Assembly (NCBI RefSeq): GCF_000189635.1
Contig: NW_002476544.1
Location: 682,001 to 746,000, forward strand
Source of the DNA: Tetrahymena thermophila SB210
Taxonomy: Eukaryota; Ciliophora; Oligohymenophorea; Hymenostomatida; Tetrahymenidae
Direction: 5' to 3'
DNA length: 64,000 nucleotides
The number at the start of each line of letters is the position of its first letter. The first letter of the stretch is position 1. A model generated the notes under the pieces. It ran no database searches and was not told the DNA's origin. It saw only the letters and a list, made by a program, of their open reading frames with translations. Position numbers and translations under genes: made by a program. Shown here one piece after another: positions 24,435 through 36,300 of this stretch.

Positions 24435-26845
24435 TTGATATTTGGTTTTAAACTGAATTATTTACTGTCAAAAAAGTGCTTATCCAGTAAATCAATTAAT
24501 AAAGATTTTTAAAATAGTTTTTTACTATTATGTTTGTTTTCAAATTTATATTAAAATTATCATTTTTATTAAATTAAACATTTTTTATCTTATAATATGA
24601 CTAAAACGATATAAAAATAAAACCAAGTCCTAATTTTAAAAGTAATTACTAACTTTTTTAATATTTGTTTCACGATTTTTAATGTCTATTTACTTGAAGT
24701 ACTTTTTAAATTTAAAATCAAATTTAAATAGAATCATATTTATAAGAAGATGATACAATTTTGTGGTTTATTAAATTGAATTAAATAAATAAATAAATAA
24801 ATAAATAAAGCTTTTTAGAAATAGATTATAATTTATTTTAAGTATATTGCCAATATGTATTTTAATTTTAATAAATTATTATATTAATTTCTTACTTTTT
24901 GCTTTTATTTTTTTTAATTTATTTACATAAGTATGTAAAACTGCTTTATAAATCTTAAAATAAAAAATAAGTGCCTATTTTCATCTTAAAAAAATTTAAA
25001 AACTTATATGAGAAATTAAACTAGATAAAAATATATACTGAATTCCAAGAAACATTCAATGCCATTAAAAAGACTAGAAATAAAATACGTACTGATAAAA
25101 ATTAATTAAGTATCTATTATTAAAATTTAGTCTTAGTTTTCAAAAATCTATTTTAATTAACTAAATATTTAATTAAATTTTTTTTGAAAAGCTGACTTCA
25201 AGTTTCAAATTTAAAATAATTAATTATTTTAAAAGTAAAACATGATTTTTATTTAAAAATGATATAAATAACTTTTTTTATGAGAGAGAATATATTAAAA
25301 TAAATGATTAATAATCTTATATGGTAAATTATTTCTCAAGTGTAGTTAGTTCTATTCTTTGAAGAAACTCAATATCTTAATTAGAAATAAAAACTTTTTT
25401 ACTGCCAATTTTAGAATAGAAGATTAGAATAATCTAAAATTTTTATCAATATGAGAAAGTGAGCAGCTGAAAGAAATTTAGAATATTAATAGAATTTATT
25501 AGAAATATAGTAATTTAATAATTATGTTAACTATGCAAATAGAATTTTAATTTACTGTTTTTCTTCAAAATTAATTTTTTGATAGAAGTAGAAGAAGATA
25601 TTGCGTAATAAAACAAACTATTTTAGACTAATATGACGCTTTATGAAAAGAATTACATTTAATTTATTTTTTAAATAATTATATATTAATACTAAAATCA
25701 CTCACTGATTATACTTTTCAATTCTACTTTGATGTTCAACTTTTTTTTCTGATTTCTACTTTATACCTGCATAAATAGACATATGTTGTTTTTTCTATTC
25801 TTATTTATTAATTATGACCATTTTGAGCCAGCAAGTTGTCTTGCTTATTTTACTAGTACTATTGCAAAGTCTTTTTAAAAATATGAGAAAATGTTTAAAT
25901 AATATCTAAGAATATTTGATAGCAAATGAAAAAACAAATTTATATTGATAAATGTGAATATCCCTTTAAGTAATCAGTTATTTATTTTTGCTATTTCAAT
26001 GAAAATACTTACTTACTTACTTATAAGCAATTTTTGAAATTATTTAATTTTTTTTTATAATAAATTTGAAAAGATATAAAGGAATATTTAGTGATGGATT
26101 AAAATTAATCAGCTTTAAATATTCATGCGATAATCTTTTAGTAAATTATCAAGTATTTTTTTTCTTTTTCAAAATGAATACTTGATAAAAAAGATTTAAT
26201 TAATTTTATGATTTCAAACATCTATTTTTATAATTATTAAATGCATGTTAATATTATAAAAATTCAAGGAATATATTGAGCTATTTTATAAAAATTTTCT
26301 ATAATTTCTTTAAAATGAATTTAAATATTCAAAAAAATATATTTTCGCTAATTTAACATGAAATCAATTTTTTGGAACTTAATTTACAGCAAAACTAGTA
26401 TGAAAGCAGTTTTGCTTGCTTGACAGAAAAACAACTCTCTTTTTTGTTTGATAAGAAAAAATATCATTCTATCAAAAAGGGAAAAACGCAATTTAATAAA
26501 GGATAATTGACTAATTATTTGATCAATTTGATGATGTGCTTGCTTTTAAAAATTAGGAGTAGGAAAGTATATACAATATGTGTTAGTTAATATATATGCA
26601 ATAAATAGATTTAAGGAAGTATTTGAAGTTATCTTTGTTATATACTTAATAGAATTAATAATATTTTATATATTTATTTATTATTTACTGGTTGATTTAA
26701 ATTGGTTTTAAATAAATACTATTAGAATTCTTTATAATAAATTATGTGGCTGTTTGTTTTTTTGTTTGTTTCTTTGTTTTATCCTCATTTGTTCGTCATC
26801 TTATAATATTATAGATTTGTTATGAGGTCACAAATGTCTTTTCGC
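24435..26845. other. Long intergenic region
   Basis: No convincing frame in either orientation. It includes an AAAT microsatellite at about 24782-24810 and a TTAC repeat near 26010-26025. The next gene ends at 26846, so this is the downstream side of the RNase gene. Confidence 0.5.
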
Positions 26846-27628
26846 TCATATAGAGGGCATAACAAATTCACCAAGATAAACAGGATTAGCAGTCTTGCAG
26901 TTGGTTTTTTTGGCCTTAGCACAAGGACAGTCAATAGGTTGGTAGTTTTATCCAAGACAGAAATCGATAGAGTGGAGATATTGAATACCATTGACGATTT
27001 GGCATTTTCCAATAACACCAGAACCAAATTGAGGCTCGAGGATATTGATAAGGGTATCGTAGTCGTATGAATCTTGATCAGAGGGGTAGATACCTTCTTA
27101 AGCCCACAAATTCAAAGGTTCGTATTTTTTAATAACACCTAAAGCCATTGAGAAGTAGTCATTCATGTAAGATTTTAAGGTTTCGTCAGTAGAGTAGTCA
27201 GAGTTGAAAGAGTCATTCCAGCAGACACCGTGCTTCTCCCATTCGTGTTGTCTGAAAGTTTCAGAGGGGTTGTAAACACCAGTCCAGTATTAGTTTAATT
27301 CAACCATGACTTCAGGGCTGATTAAGCTGTTATCAAAAGGAAGATCTTAGCAGTTATTAACATAAGTGCAAGCATTTGAAGGAAGACCAGTAGGCCAGAC
27401 ACCATGAAGATTGAAGTGCTTTCCATTAAAGTTTTCTAAATCTCTTTTGTTGCATTTATTGAACTTGCAGACTGAGCCAGGCCATTCAATTTCGACCTAG
27501 TAGAAAACGTAATCAGTGTTTTAGAACTAGACAATACCGTTTCTGGAAGAGCGAGAAGCAATCAAGAGAGTGCTGCCTGCTATAAAGAGAGCAGCAGTAG
27601 CTAAAGCGACAATAGTAAGAGCTTTCAT
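26846..27628 (-). CDS. Secreted ribonuclease, RNase T2 family
   Basis: An intronless frame from ATG 27628 to TGA 26848-26846 encodes 260 residues, normal for the family. Residues 1-25 form a signal peptide (ALTIVALATAALFIAGSTLL). Both catalytic signatures are present: CAS I FNLHGVWP at residues 72-79 (catalytic His75) and CAS II HEWEKHGVC at 128-136 (Glu129, His133). About ten cysteines allow the usual disulfides. RNase T2 enzymes cleave single-stranded RNA through a 2',3'-cyclic phosphate in acidic vacuoles or outside the cell. In a ciliate it probably degrades food RNA in phagosomes or is secreted. Codon use is markedly GC-richer than in neighbouring frames, consistent with high expression. 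Confidence 0.95.
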
Positions 27629-30600
27629 AAAGGTTGAGTTTAAATGAATATATTCTTGTTAAAGATTTGACAATATTTATTCTTTCTTTCTGTTTTACTT
27701 ATTTTTTGTTATTTTTAATTATAAAATAAAGTGAATTCCATTTAAAATACAAATTTAGAGCTGAGTCCCCACCACTAGATAGATTTTAATTTCAGACAAT
27801 TTTTGAAGTCAGCCTAGTTAGTTTATTTATTTACTTTCTAAATCAATCAATAAATAAATTAATTAATTAATCGAAGGGGGATCTTAAAAATCTTTTGTCA
27901 TTATCTTTTTCATTTCATATTTGGTGGGGGATTAATTTTTACTCATCCTTAAAAAAATATTTATCGATTTATTTGTATTTTTTTGGCAGTCTGTTTGATA
28001 CAAACCCAAATTTATTATTTTTTTATATAAAAAAAAATCAAGAAAATAGTAATCTTAGAAAATAAATGGAAAAAGTATCCCTTCTCAATAGAGATAAAAA
28101 AGTATTTATATAGTTGTACTTTATTTAATTAAACATTAAAAAATAAATAAAAGAATTTATTTACTTTTAGGATTTTCTCTATCATTTTTCCTTTAATATA
28201 GTTTACAAATAATCGTAAATTAGTTTTGTTTGATTTTTCCTATTTGGCATTAAGAAGTACGCCACCTGACTTTATATAAGCTCAGTATTTCACAATTACT
28301 GTAATATAAAATATTAGTATTTTTAATTTATCTTCAGAATAATATGATGCATGCTTACATAAATTTAAATTACACTTAGATAATTCGATCGTATTTTTTC
28401 AACTATTCCCACTTAAAAATTGTAAGTTTTTTATCCTCCAAAAGTAATTTGAAGTTGATTTGGTGAAGGGAATTTATTATTTTAAATTTCTTTTTATTCT
28501 TTTTATAGATTATTTATATTCCCAAAATTTAAATTAAGATAAATTATAGGAGAAACCAATGCTTATTTTTAAAACTCATTAGATAGCTCTTTATTATAGG
28601 AGTAAACTGTTTACATTCATCTTAATCTTCTCTTTAAGAAAATTTCAAAAATATGTCTATAAAATATTGTTGAAAATTGTTATTATTTAGAGCTTAAGCA
28701 AGCAGTACTTTTCTTAAAGTATCATACGAATTAAATTTCAAAAAAATAGAATAAGAAGTATTTTTGTGAATCGTTTTAATTGAAATTTTAAACTGTTATA
28801 AATAATTATGGGTTTTTAATTAAATAAACATTAAGATAGATTTTAATCTAAATTGTGGTATTGCGCGAATTTAATCTCTTCCTTTTTCAATTTCATTCAT
28901 TTTTTTTTTAAACAATGGTTTGTTTATTATTAAGCTTAACTAAATAAAAACATCAAACGCTCTCGACTTAACTTTCTAGCTAATTTTTCTTATATAAATT
29001 CTCAAGAATGTATATTACATTATAAATGATTCTACATTAAATAGAATTTAATTTGTATTATATAAAAAAATTAGGGAAAACACTTTATATTCAATTTATA
29101 TTTAGCATGTAGCTTAATAGAAAAATCTTGAAGGATACAAATCATTTTTATATAAGCGTTTAGATACCTTGTTAATTCCTTAATAAATTTTAATGTTTAA
29201 ATAAAAAAATAAAGAAAATAAAAATATGTTAGTAAATTAGTAAGTAGTTTCTTTTATCTTTATTAATGCATGGAAGAAGAAAAAATAGAAGCAAAAATAA
29301 ATTAAAAATAATTGCATTTATTAAATTTTTCCCTTTTACAGCTTTTCCAGGTTACAAACAATTTAAATAATTTATGTATTTGTTAAATATTTGTTCTATT
29401 TTGGTTTAGAGATCATAAATCAATCTAATGTAATGTAATGTTTTGTTTTAAAAGTTGAGATGGCAGCTATAATATATATGAGCTTTATTGGTTTAAATTA
29501 TCGAATAAGATAAGCTCATGAAATTTTCATTTTGCTTAACTCCTTGAAAATGAATTAAATCAATAAAATAGAGTCACTGCAAAAATTATTAATATTGAAA
29601 AAACTTTTATTTAATTTTGTATTCTATGTTGATAAATTAGTAAATAATCTAAACTATCTTTTCAAATATTTTCTTCTATTTAAATGTTTTTTATAAATGT
29701 TTCCTTAAAATGTTTACCTCATATTAATGTAGAACTAAAATAATATAACTAGTTTTTGTGAGTATGACTAAGCATAAAATTATAATTTAGTTTATCTAGA
29801 TAATTTACAAAAGAGGAATAATTTATAAAAGTGGTAAGATTTCTATCTTTTTTCTAGACTTTAAATACTCTTTTTATGCCAATTAACAGTCTAAGTTGTA
29901 ATCTAACGAATTAAAAATATTCAATTTTTTCTCAAAAAGAAAATAAATCTATTAATTTAGTTTACATCTATCAGATAGATATAAATAACATTTTCTTCTA
30001 AAATAAAGAAAGAAAGAAATAAATAAAAAAATTGAGTTAAATTTATACTTTTTAATGGATTAAATAAATAATTTTTAGCTTTCAGTAAATTAATTAATTA
30101 TCCTATCCTACATTCTTAAATCTAATTATAATTCAAACTCTCTTTATATTCTTTTATTGTAAAATAAACACAAGATTACTCACATTGTATTCATAAATTT
30201 ACAAATACTCTATCAAATTTTTTAATTTACTTTTAGTATGAATCAACAAAAGTAAAAATATTTAAATGTTTTTTGCTAAATTGTTTAGCATTTATAAATA
30301 CTATTTTTTTTTTAACAAATTTAAGAAAAAAATTATGTTAGATAATAAATAAATAAAATTTACATACAATAAAATCTTAAATTTATTATAAAAATAAGCT
30401 ATCGACTTTTAAATATATCTATCTATCTATATTGGTGAAATAATCAATCAATTAATACAAAATTAGGTGAATATTTTTTTATTATGTTAATATATAAAAA
30501 TACTATTTGATTTATAATTAACTAAGAAAAAAGTGATACTATTAAACGAAAATTATTATTAATTTAAGCTCTTGAACATATAATAATGTAGATAAATATA

Positions 30601-30732
30601 AGAAAATATCCTAGAATCTTTGAAATAAAAATTCAAGGATGTATGAAGTTAGTTTTTATAATTAAATCATTTGATTATTACATCAAATTTTAGTTTATTC
30701 TCCAAATACCAGTCCAGTTATATTGATTTATC
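27629..30732. other. Long intergenic region
   Basis: This is upstream of the RNase T2 gene. Short GC-richer patches occur at 27760-27785 (GAGTCCCCACCACTAGAT) and around 27870-27930 (GGGGGATC and GGTGGGGGATT), which may be regulatory. I find no protein-like frame longer than chance on either strand. Confidence 0.45.
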
Positions 30733-31080
30733 TCATTTTTATGAACATTTTAACCATATTTTTTCTTTAATTTTTGTATGTTTTTTAATTATCTATTCCC
30801 TTTAATTTAATTATTCCTAACTACCTTTATTAAAATGCTTACTAAAAGTTATAGTATACTATAAATCGCTTCTGCTAGTTGACTCATTCCATCCTGAATG
30901 CTTCTTAACTTCTTTAGCCTTCTTAGCTTTCTGAAATGACTCAAATTCCTAAACAGTTTGTTTGATGAATAAGAAAGCCACAACTTAAATTGTGTAAAAA
31001 AAATTTTATAATTTTTAAAAATTTATTTATATTTATTTCAGTATTCTAAATAAATGTAAATTATAATTATTTAGTACCAT
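30733..31080 (-). CDS. Possible small hypothetical protein
   Basis: A frame from ATG 31080 to TGA 30735-30733 gives 115 residues. The first 35 residues look like translated AT-rich spacer. The middle (FIKQTVQEFESFQKAKKAKE, then VKKHSGWNESTSRSDL) has better codon composition and a charged helix. It may be an exon whose 5' part is wrong, or a gene remnant. No family recognised. Confidence 0.25.
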
Positions 31081-31926
31081 TAAATTTCAAAGTATTTACT
31101 GCTTTCTTTATAAAATTTAAATAATGTTTATTTCATTAATTAGAATTTTATAAATTTTTAAATTTTTTAAAAAATATTTAAATCTAAGTTTTTGTAAAAT
31201 GAATATTTAATCCAATTCTGGCTGTTTATGTAAAATAGTTAATTAATTTTACTTATCAAAAATTGACATTAAATTCATTTTATAATTACTTAATTTACAA
31301 ATTTTGATTTATATTTATATTAAATTTAATTTAGAAGGACTTTTATTATTTAAAAATTTAATTAAAATATTAAAAATTTATAATTTTAATTCAAGTAAAA
31401 TATTTTTTATTTTTAAATTTATCAATTATTATCTTATTTAGGATAACTTGTGTAATAAATAAGAATATTGGAACTTGATTTTAAAATAAATTGGCATTAA
31501 TTTATTTTTATTTTAAATTTTAGTATGAAAATGCTCGAGTTTTGTAAAATATTCATCAAAACCTTCAAATATATGAAGAATTCAAACTATAGTTTTTCTC
31601 GAAAATGATTTGAAATGCAATATTTACTAACTAGAATTGTTAATATTCATGGATGGCAGCAGAACAAAGAGAGTACTATTATCACATGAAGTATTCTTCT
31701 AAAATATGTATGTATGTTATCTGTATTAAATTTTATGGAAAATTTAAAATGTCTATTTAATATTTACTGATTATAATTATCTTTAATTATTGCTTATTTA
31801 TTAAAAATAGTTAAATAAATATTGATTGATTGATTTCCTGATATAATTTATCTTTAACAAGCAAAATTTTTTGATTATAGATATTAAAAAATATCTAGAA
31901 TTTAAAAGAATTATAAATAGAGAGAA
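31081..31926. other. Intergenic region upstream of scramblase 1
   Basis: AT-rich, no supported gene. It separates a doubtful minus-strand frame from the rightward scramblase gene. Confidence 0.45.
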
Positions 31927-32922
31927 ATGAGTTTTTAATATCAGTAATTTGGTGGTGAATAGAATTCCTTTAATGATTAGGTTTATTAATAACAATAAGG
32001 CTAAGTATCAGTTTAAATGCAATAATTTGGAAATAATCCTTAGAATGGCTATTAATAAATAATAAACGAGAATCCAGTCTAAGGATTACCCATTACTAAT
32101 TTTCCTATACATGGATAATAGTAAGTTATCAACTATCCTAATAATAATATGCAAATTCCTTAAAATATGATAATGGTCCCAATTTTGGATCCTCTAAAAA
32201 AGTTAGCAGATTGTTAAGGGATTTTTATTAAATAAAAATTAGAGCTACTTTAAGCCTTGATTGGATGGTAGCATGAAAATGTCTATAAAGTTTTTTAAGC
32301 AGATGTAAATGGAATTCAAGTTGGAAACAATCCAATTTTTTTATGCAAAGAAAAAAGCGAGTGTATGTAGAGAATGATGTTGAAAGGTGATATGAGGGCT
32401 TTTAACATGAATATCACAAATGAAACTAGCTCAGCTCTGAGTGGGTAAAGTGTTTCGACTCCATTTTTGGCACTTGAAAGACCTTTTAAATGCACTTTTT
32501 TTGCATATAATCGTCCAGTACTCAAAGTATACTATGTAGAAAACGGATCTAAAGTTCTCTATGGGTTGATAAAAAATCCATTTTAATGTTGCGAGCTAGG
32601 TTGTGAAGTCTATGATGCTAATGAACAACTAAAGTTTCTTATCAAAGGCAAATGCTGCTAACTAGGATTAATTTGCAGAGGTCTACCTTGTGATTCATGC
32701 TAATAATATGAATTTACAGTATAAAATACAACTGGATAAATAGTTACAAGATTATTAAAAAAATCTTCAGGATTCATAAAGTCATACTTAAGCAACTGTG
32801 ATGACTTTTCTTTGGGATTTCCAATAAACTCTACAGCACAAGAAAAAGCATTGTTGATGTCTGCTACTATATTTTTGGATTACATGTATTTTGAAAATAA
32901 ATAAACAAATAATTAAAAATGA
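31927..32922 (+). CDS. Phospholipid scramblase (PLSCR family), copy 1
   Basis: An intronless frame from ATG 31927 to TGA 32920-32922 encodes 331 residues. Residues 1-80 are Gln/Asn/Pro-rich and disordered, like the proline-rich N-terminus of animal PLSCRs. The scramblase domain follows (about 83-310): GIFIKQKLELL, GWQHENVYKVF, an R-AFNMNI region, PFLALERPFKCTFF, cysteine pairs (KNPFQCCELGCEVYD; KCCQLGLIC), and near the end CDDFSLGFPIN, the position of the family's calcium-binding loop, before LLMSATIFLDYMYFE, the C-terminal hydrophobic helix. PLSCRs move phospholipids between membrane leaflets, often with calcium, and can be palmitoylated on cysteines. A paralogue sits 9.1 kb downstream on the same strand. 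Confidence 0.9.
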
Positions 32923-33390
32923 ATAAGAAATAAACTATTTGAAAGAAAAGCACTTTAACGCGCTTATAAATTTAAAAACTATAATTAATTAGCTCTAAAT
33001 TAAATTTCTATCTGATTGGTTAAAAAAAGAACCTCAAAAAAGACAATAATTAAATAAATAACTAACTAAAGTTTAAAATAAGTTAATTTTAAAAATTTAT
33101 AAAGCATTAAAAATAAATAAATAAAGTGATCTTACATATTAAATATAATTTATACCATAGTTTCTTTCTTAATAAATAAATAAATATTTACTTTATTTTT
33201 TGAAATTATAAAACTTTTATTAGAAAAAATACTTAAAATTTTAAACTTTTTTATACCATTAAATTAATTGCATTTACAATTGATTTTTTATATTAATAAA
33301 AATTTTTTACAAAACAATTTTAAATAATGAATTTTATTTAATTTATGTTTATGCAAACATTATTTTATTATTAAAATAAATATTTTAGTT
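32923..33390. other. Convergent intergenic region
   Basis: Short AT-rich spacer between the 3' ends of scramblase 1 and the minus-strand PAS-type gene. No gene or repeat recognised. Confidence 0.5.
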
Positions 33391-36300
33391 TCATTTATAT
33401 TTAAAATAATTCATAATGTAATCGTTTTCAAGAGATATGGAGACAGGAATGTTAGTTAACAACTTTTATGTTTGCTTTAATCCATATTTAAATTATCTTT
33501 ATAAGTATAAAGAACCAAATGTGACGACTACTAAGATTAAAATAATTTAGAAAATAGCTAAATAGGTTAATATTGAGACTATATATTGTGAAAGCAATTA
33601 TTTAGATTAGCTTAAATAATATTGTATTTATGTAAAGACATTCAGCATAAAAGTGTATGTTTTATGCTTTTAAATCATGTTTTAATTGGTAGATTATTGA
33701 TTTCTGTAGTAGTCTATAATTTGCTATTCAGTTCCGTTATATTAATCCCATTATTCTCTTATTTATTTAATTTAAGAGAGTAATGATAAGTAAAATCCTC
33801 TTTCAAATAATCCTTGGGAAAGACTGGAACAGTCTTATTGAGAATAAGTGTTATTCATTAACTATGGATTTTAAGATATAGCTTAACAAATATTTCCGTG
33901 AGAGAGAGCTCTTATTTAATCACTAAAATCGTCTTGCTAAATTTAATATTATTAATCTTAGTTAATTAATTATTGTACACTGCTTTGGTATTGACTAAAT
34001 TAGTCTAATATTTTCTCACCATAAGTTAAATAAAAAATATCTTTCTTTTTAGTTCTTGTTATCATATCTTCAATTTTAATATTGAGCATTACTTATTTTG
34101 TAAAAAATTAAAAGTTTTTGCTAATCATTTATTATTACAACAAGATATATTTGCCGTCTTATATAAATTTCTCTATTATTGTATAGCTAATAATTGGTTA
34201 GATAATCAATAATCCTAGAATAAATATTCCACATATTATATGATACCCAATTGATAGTTAAAAGTTATTAAAACTTGCCATTTGTCTTGTTCTTCTCTTT
34301 TTTTCTTTACTTTAGAATTATCTGTCCATCCCTAAAGTAGATTCCATCTTGTTGTTATTTTACATTTTAAGCATGAGGCTTATTTTATTGAAATTGTCTA
34401 CTCCCTTGTTATTATTATTGTCTGCTTAATTTAACAAGTGTGGATTACACTGAATGTAGTTCTCATATTCGTATTGCCTAATTTTTTCTAAAGAAATCTA
34501 AATTTAATTCATATATTCCTCAAGTTTTTTTGGCGAATAAGATCCAAGCAGTTAGAGTAAGTTTGCTTTTTTCTTTTATAAGTATAAGCTGAATGGAAAG
34601 GCAAGTAAGAAAATAATTAAAGACCCAATTGAAGTGATGAAAATCTATAGATTTTAATCATGTTAAATGGAGCTAAAGTATGACTCGCTTTGAGATAGTA
34701 TGTATTATTGAATTTAAACTTGAGATTCTTCAAAGACAACAATATTTCCATACACAACACTCATCTAGAATTAGACTTCTTTATTTGGATACAAAGTTAT
34801 TTAGCGAAGACTAGCTATATAGTTAACTAAATTGTAAAGGACTGAATCATATCTGTAAAAATCTTCTTCTTCATCTGTAATTGGATCTACAATCGCACTC
34901 AATACTTTTATTTTGGTGTTAACCATGTACTCAAAGTAATCCTCTCCCTTAGATTTCATAATTTGATCCACATTACTTATGAATCCATCTATATATTTTT
35001 TACTTAATTGAGAAGAAATTTGAATTTATTGATTGAGTATGCTTTTGTTTATCTAAAGGACATCTTGATTTGCCTTAATCAATTTAGAGTATGTTTATTC
35101 AGTTGCAAAATTAAACATATCGAGTGCTATCTGATAAGATTTACCTATTTTATTAAATATGCTCTCACTTGATAATACATTTTGGCTATCATGAAAGTAG
35201 AAGTAAATTGTACTAGAAATAAGAATCAAAATAGATAAAATGCCAAAATATCCTATCAATTTTGGTAATGCACTTAATTTCGTTTTTGTAATTGTTTTAG
35301 CTAAAAGTCTCTTCTTATTTTGAATCTTTTCTGTTTTCTTTGAGCTCAAGCTCTCGATCACAACATCTTCCTTATTTCCATGAATAGAAGAGTTTTTGGA
35401 ATTGGCTTTCTTATCAAATATTTAATTATTACAGTATTCGTTTTAATAAACAATAGAGTACTTTCTACTATCTTAAATAGAATATTATCTGCTTTCTTAA
35501 ATAGAAGCTTGTTTACTCTCTTGAAAAATTTATTAGTGAGTTTAAAGTGTTGGAGTTGGGCAAGCAATTAAAGCTGAAATTTCTCTGTTTTTTATAATTT
35601 TGTTAGAATAAAATTCATTATCTGTTTTGATGGATAAGTCATTTTTAGAGGCATAAGGAGAAATACATCCTAAAGTATCTGGTTGGGTTGTTGCATTTAT
35701 ATAAGGTTGAGATTATTGTTGATATATTTTTTACAACTGAGAAAGTGGTAAAGAGTCTTGCTTTTCCATGCTTATTCTCTCTATGTCTTCTTAAGAGAAT
35801 TATCTTGAAGTGAGTTTTTCTTGTCCTTCATCTTCCTCTTCAAAAACGCAAGAAGTATTGTCCTTAGAATTATAAAAAGGTAATAAACCCATTCTTGAGC
35901 TTTAAGGAACAGATGAATTCATCCTAAGATCCTCCAACATTTATTTTGCTGTTTTCCTTTTTTGAATAACCTTTTAATTGCTATTAAAAAAAGGGATAGA
36001 CACTGTTGGGCTCAAAGTAGGGAGTATTTAAATAGAATTTGGTTCTGAAAGCTATTATGATATTTTTCTTTTTGGATCACGACTATCCAGAGGACTACTA
36101 TGAAAAGAATTACGTTTTGTAATAACTCCTTAAGAATTATTTTCAATCTTTTCCCAAAAATTCTCAAATTCATAATTTAAAATGTATTACTGTGAATCAT
36201 TCTTATCAATTGATATCTAAGAGCATTTGTATTTAGTAAAAAGAATTAAATCCTAATTTAGTTTGTTTGTACTGGCACTATCTTTTCTATTTCTTTTGCT

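Noticed and set aside
26822-27070. Plus-strand frame opposite the RNase T2 gene
   Set aside because: It is a shadow of the minus-strand coding sequence, which has full RNase T2 motifs.
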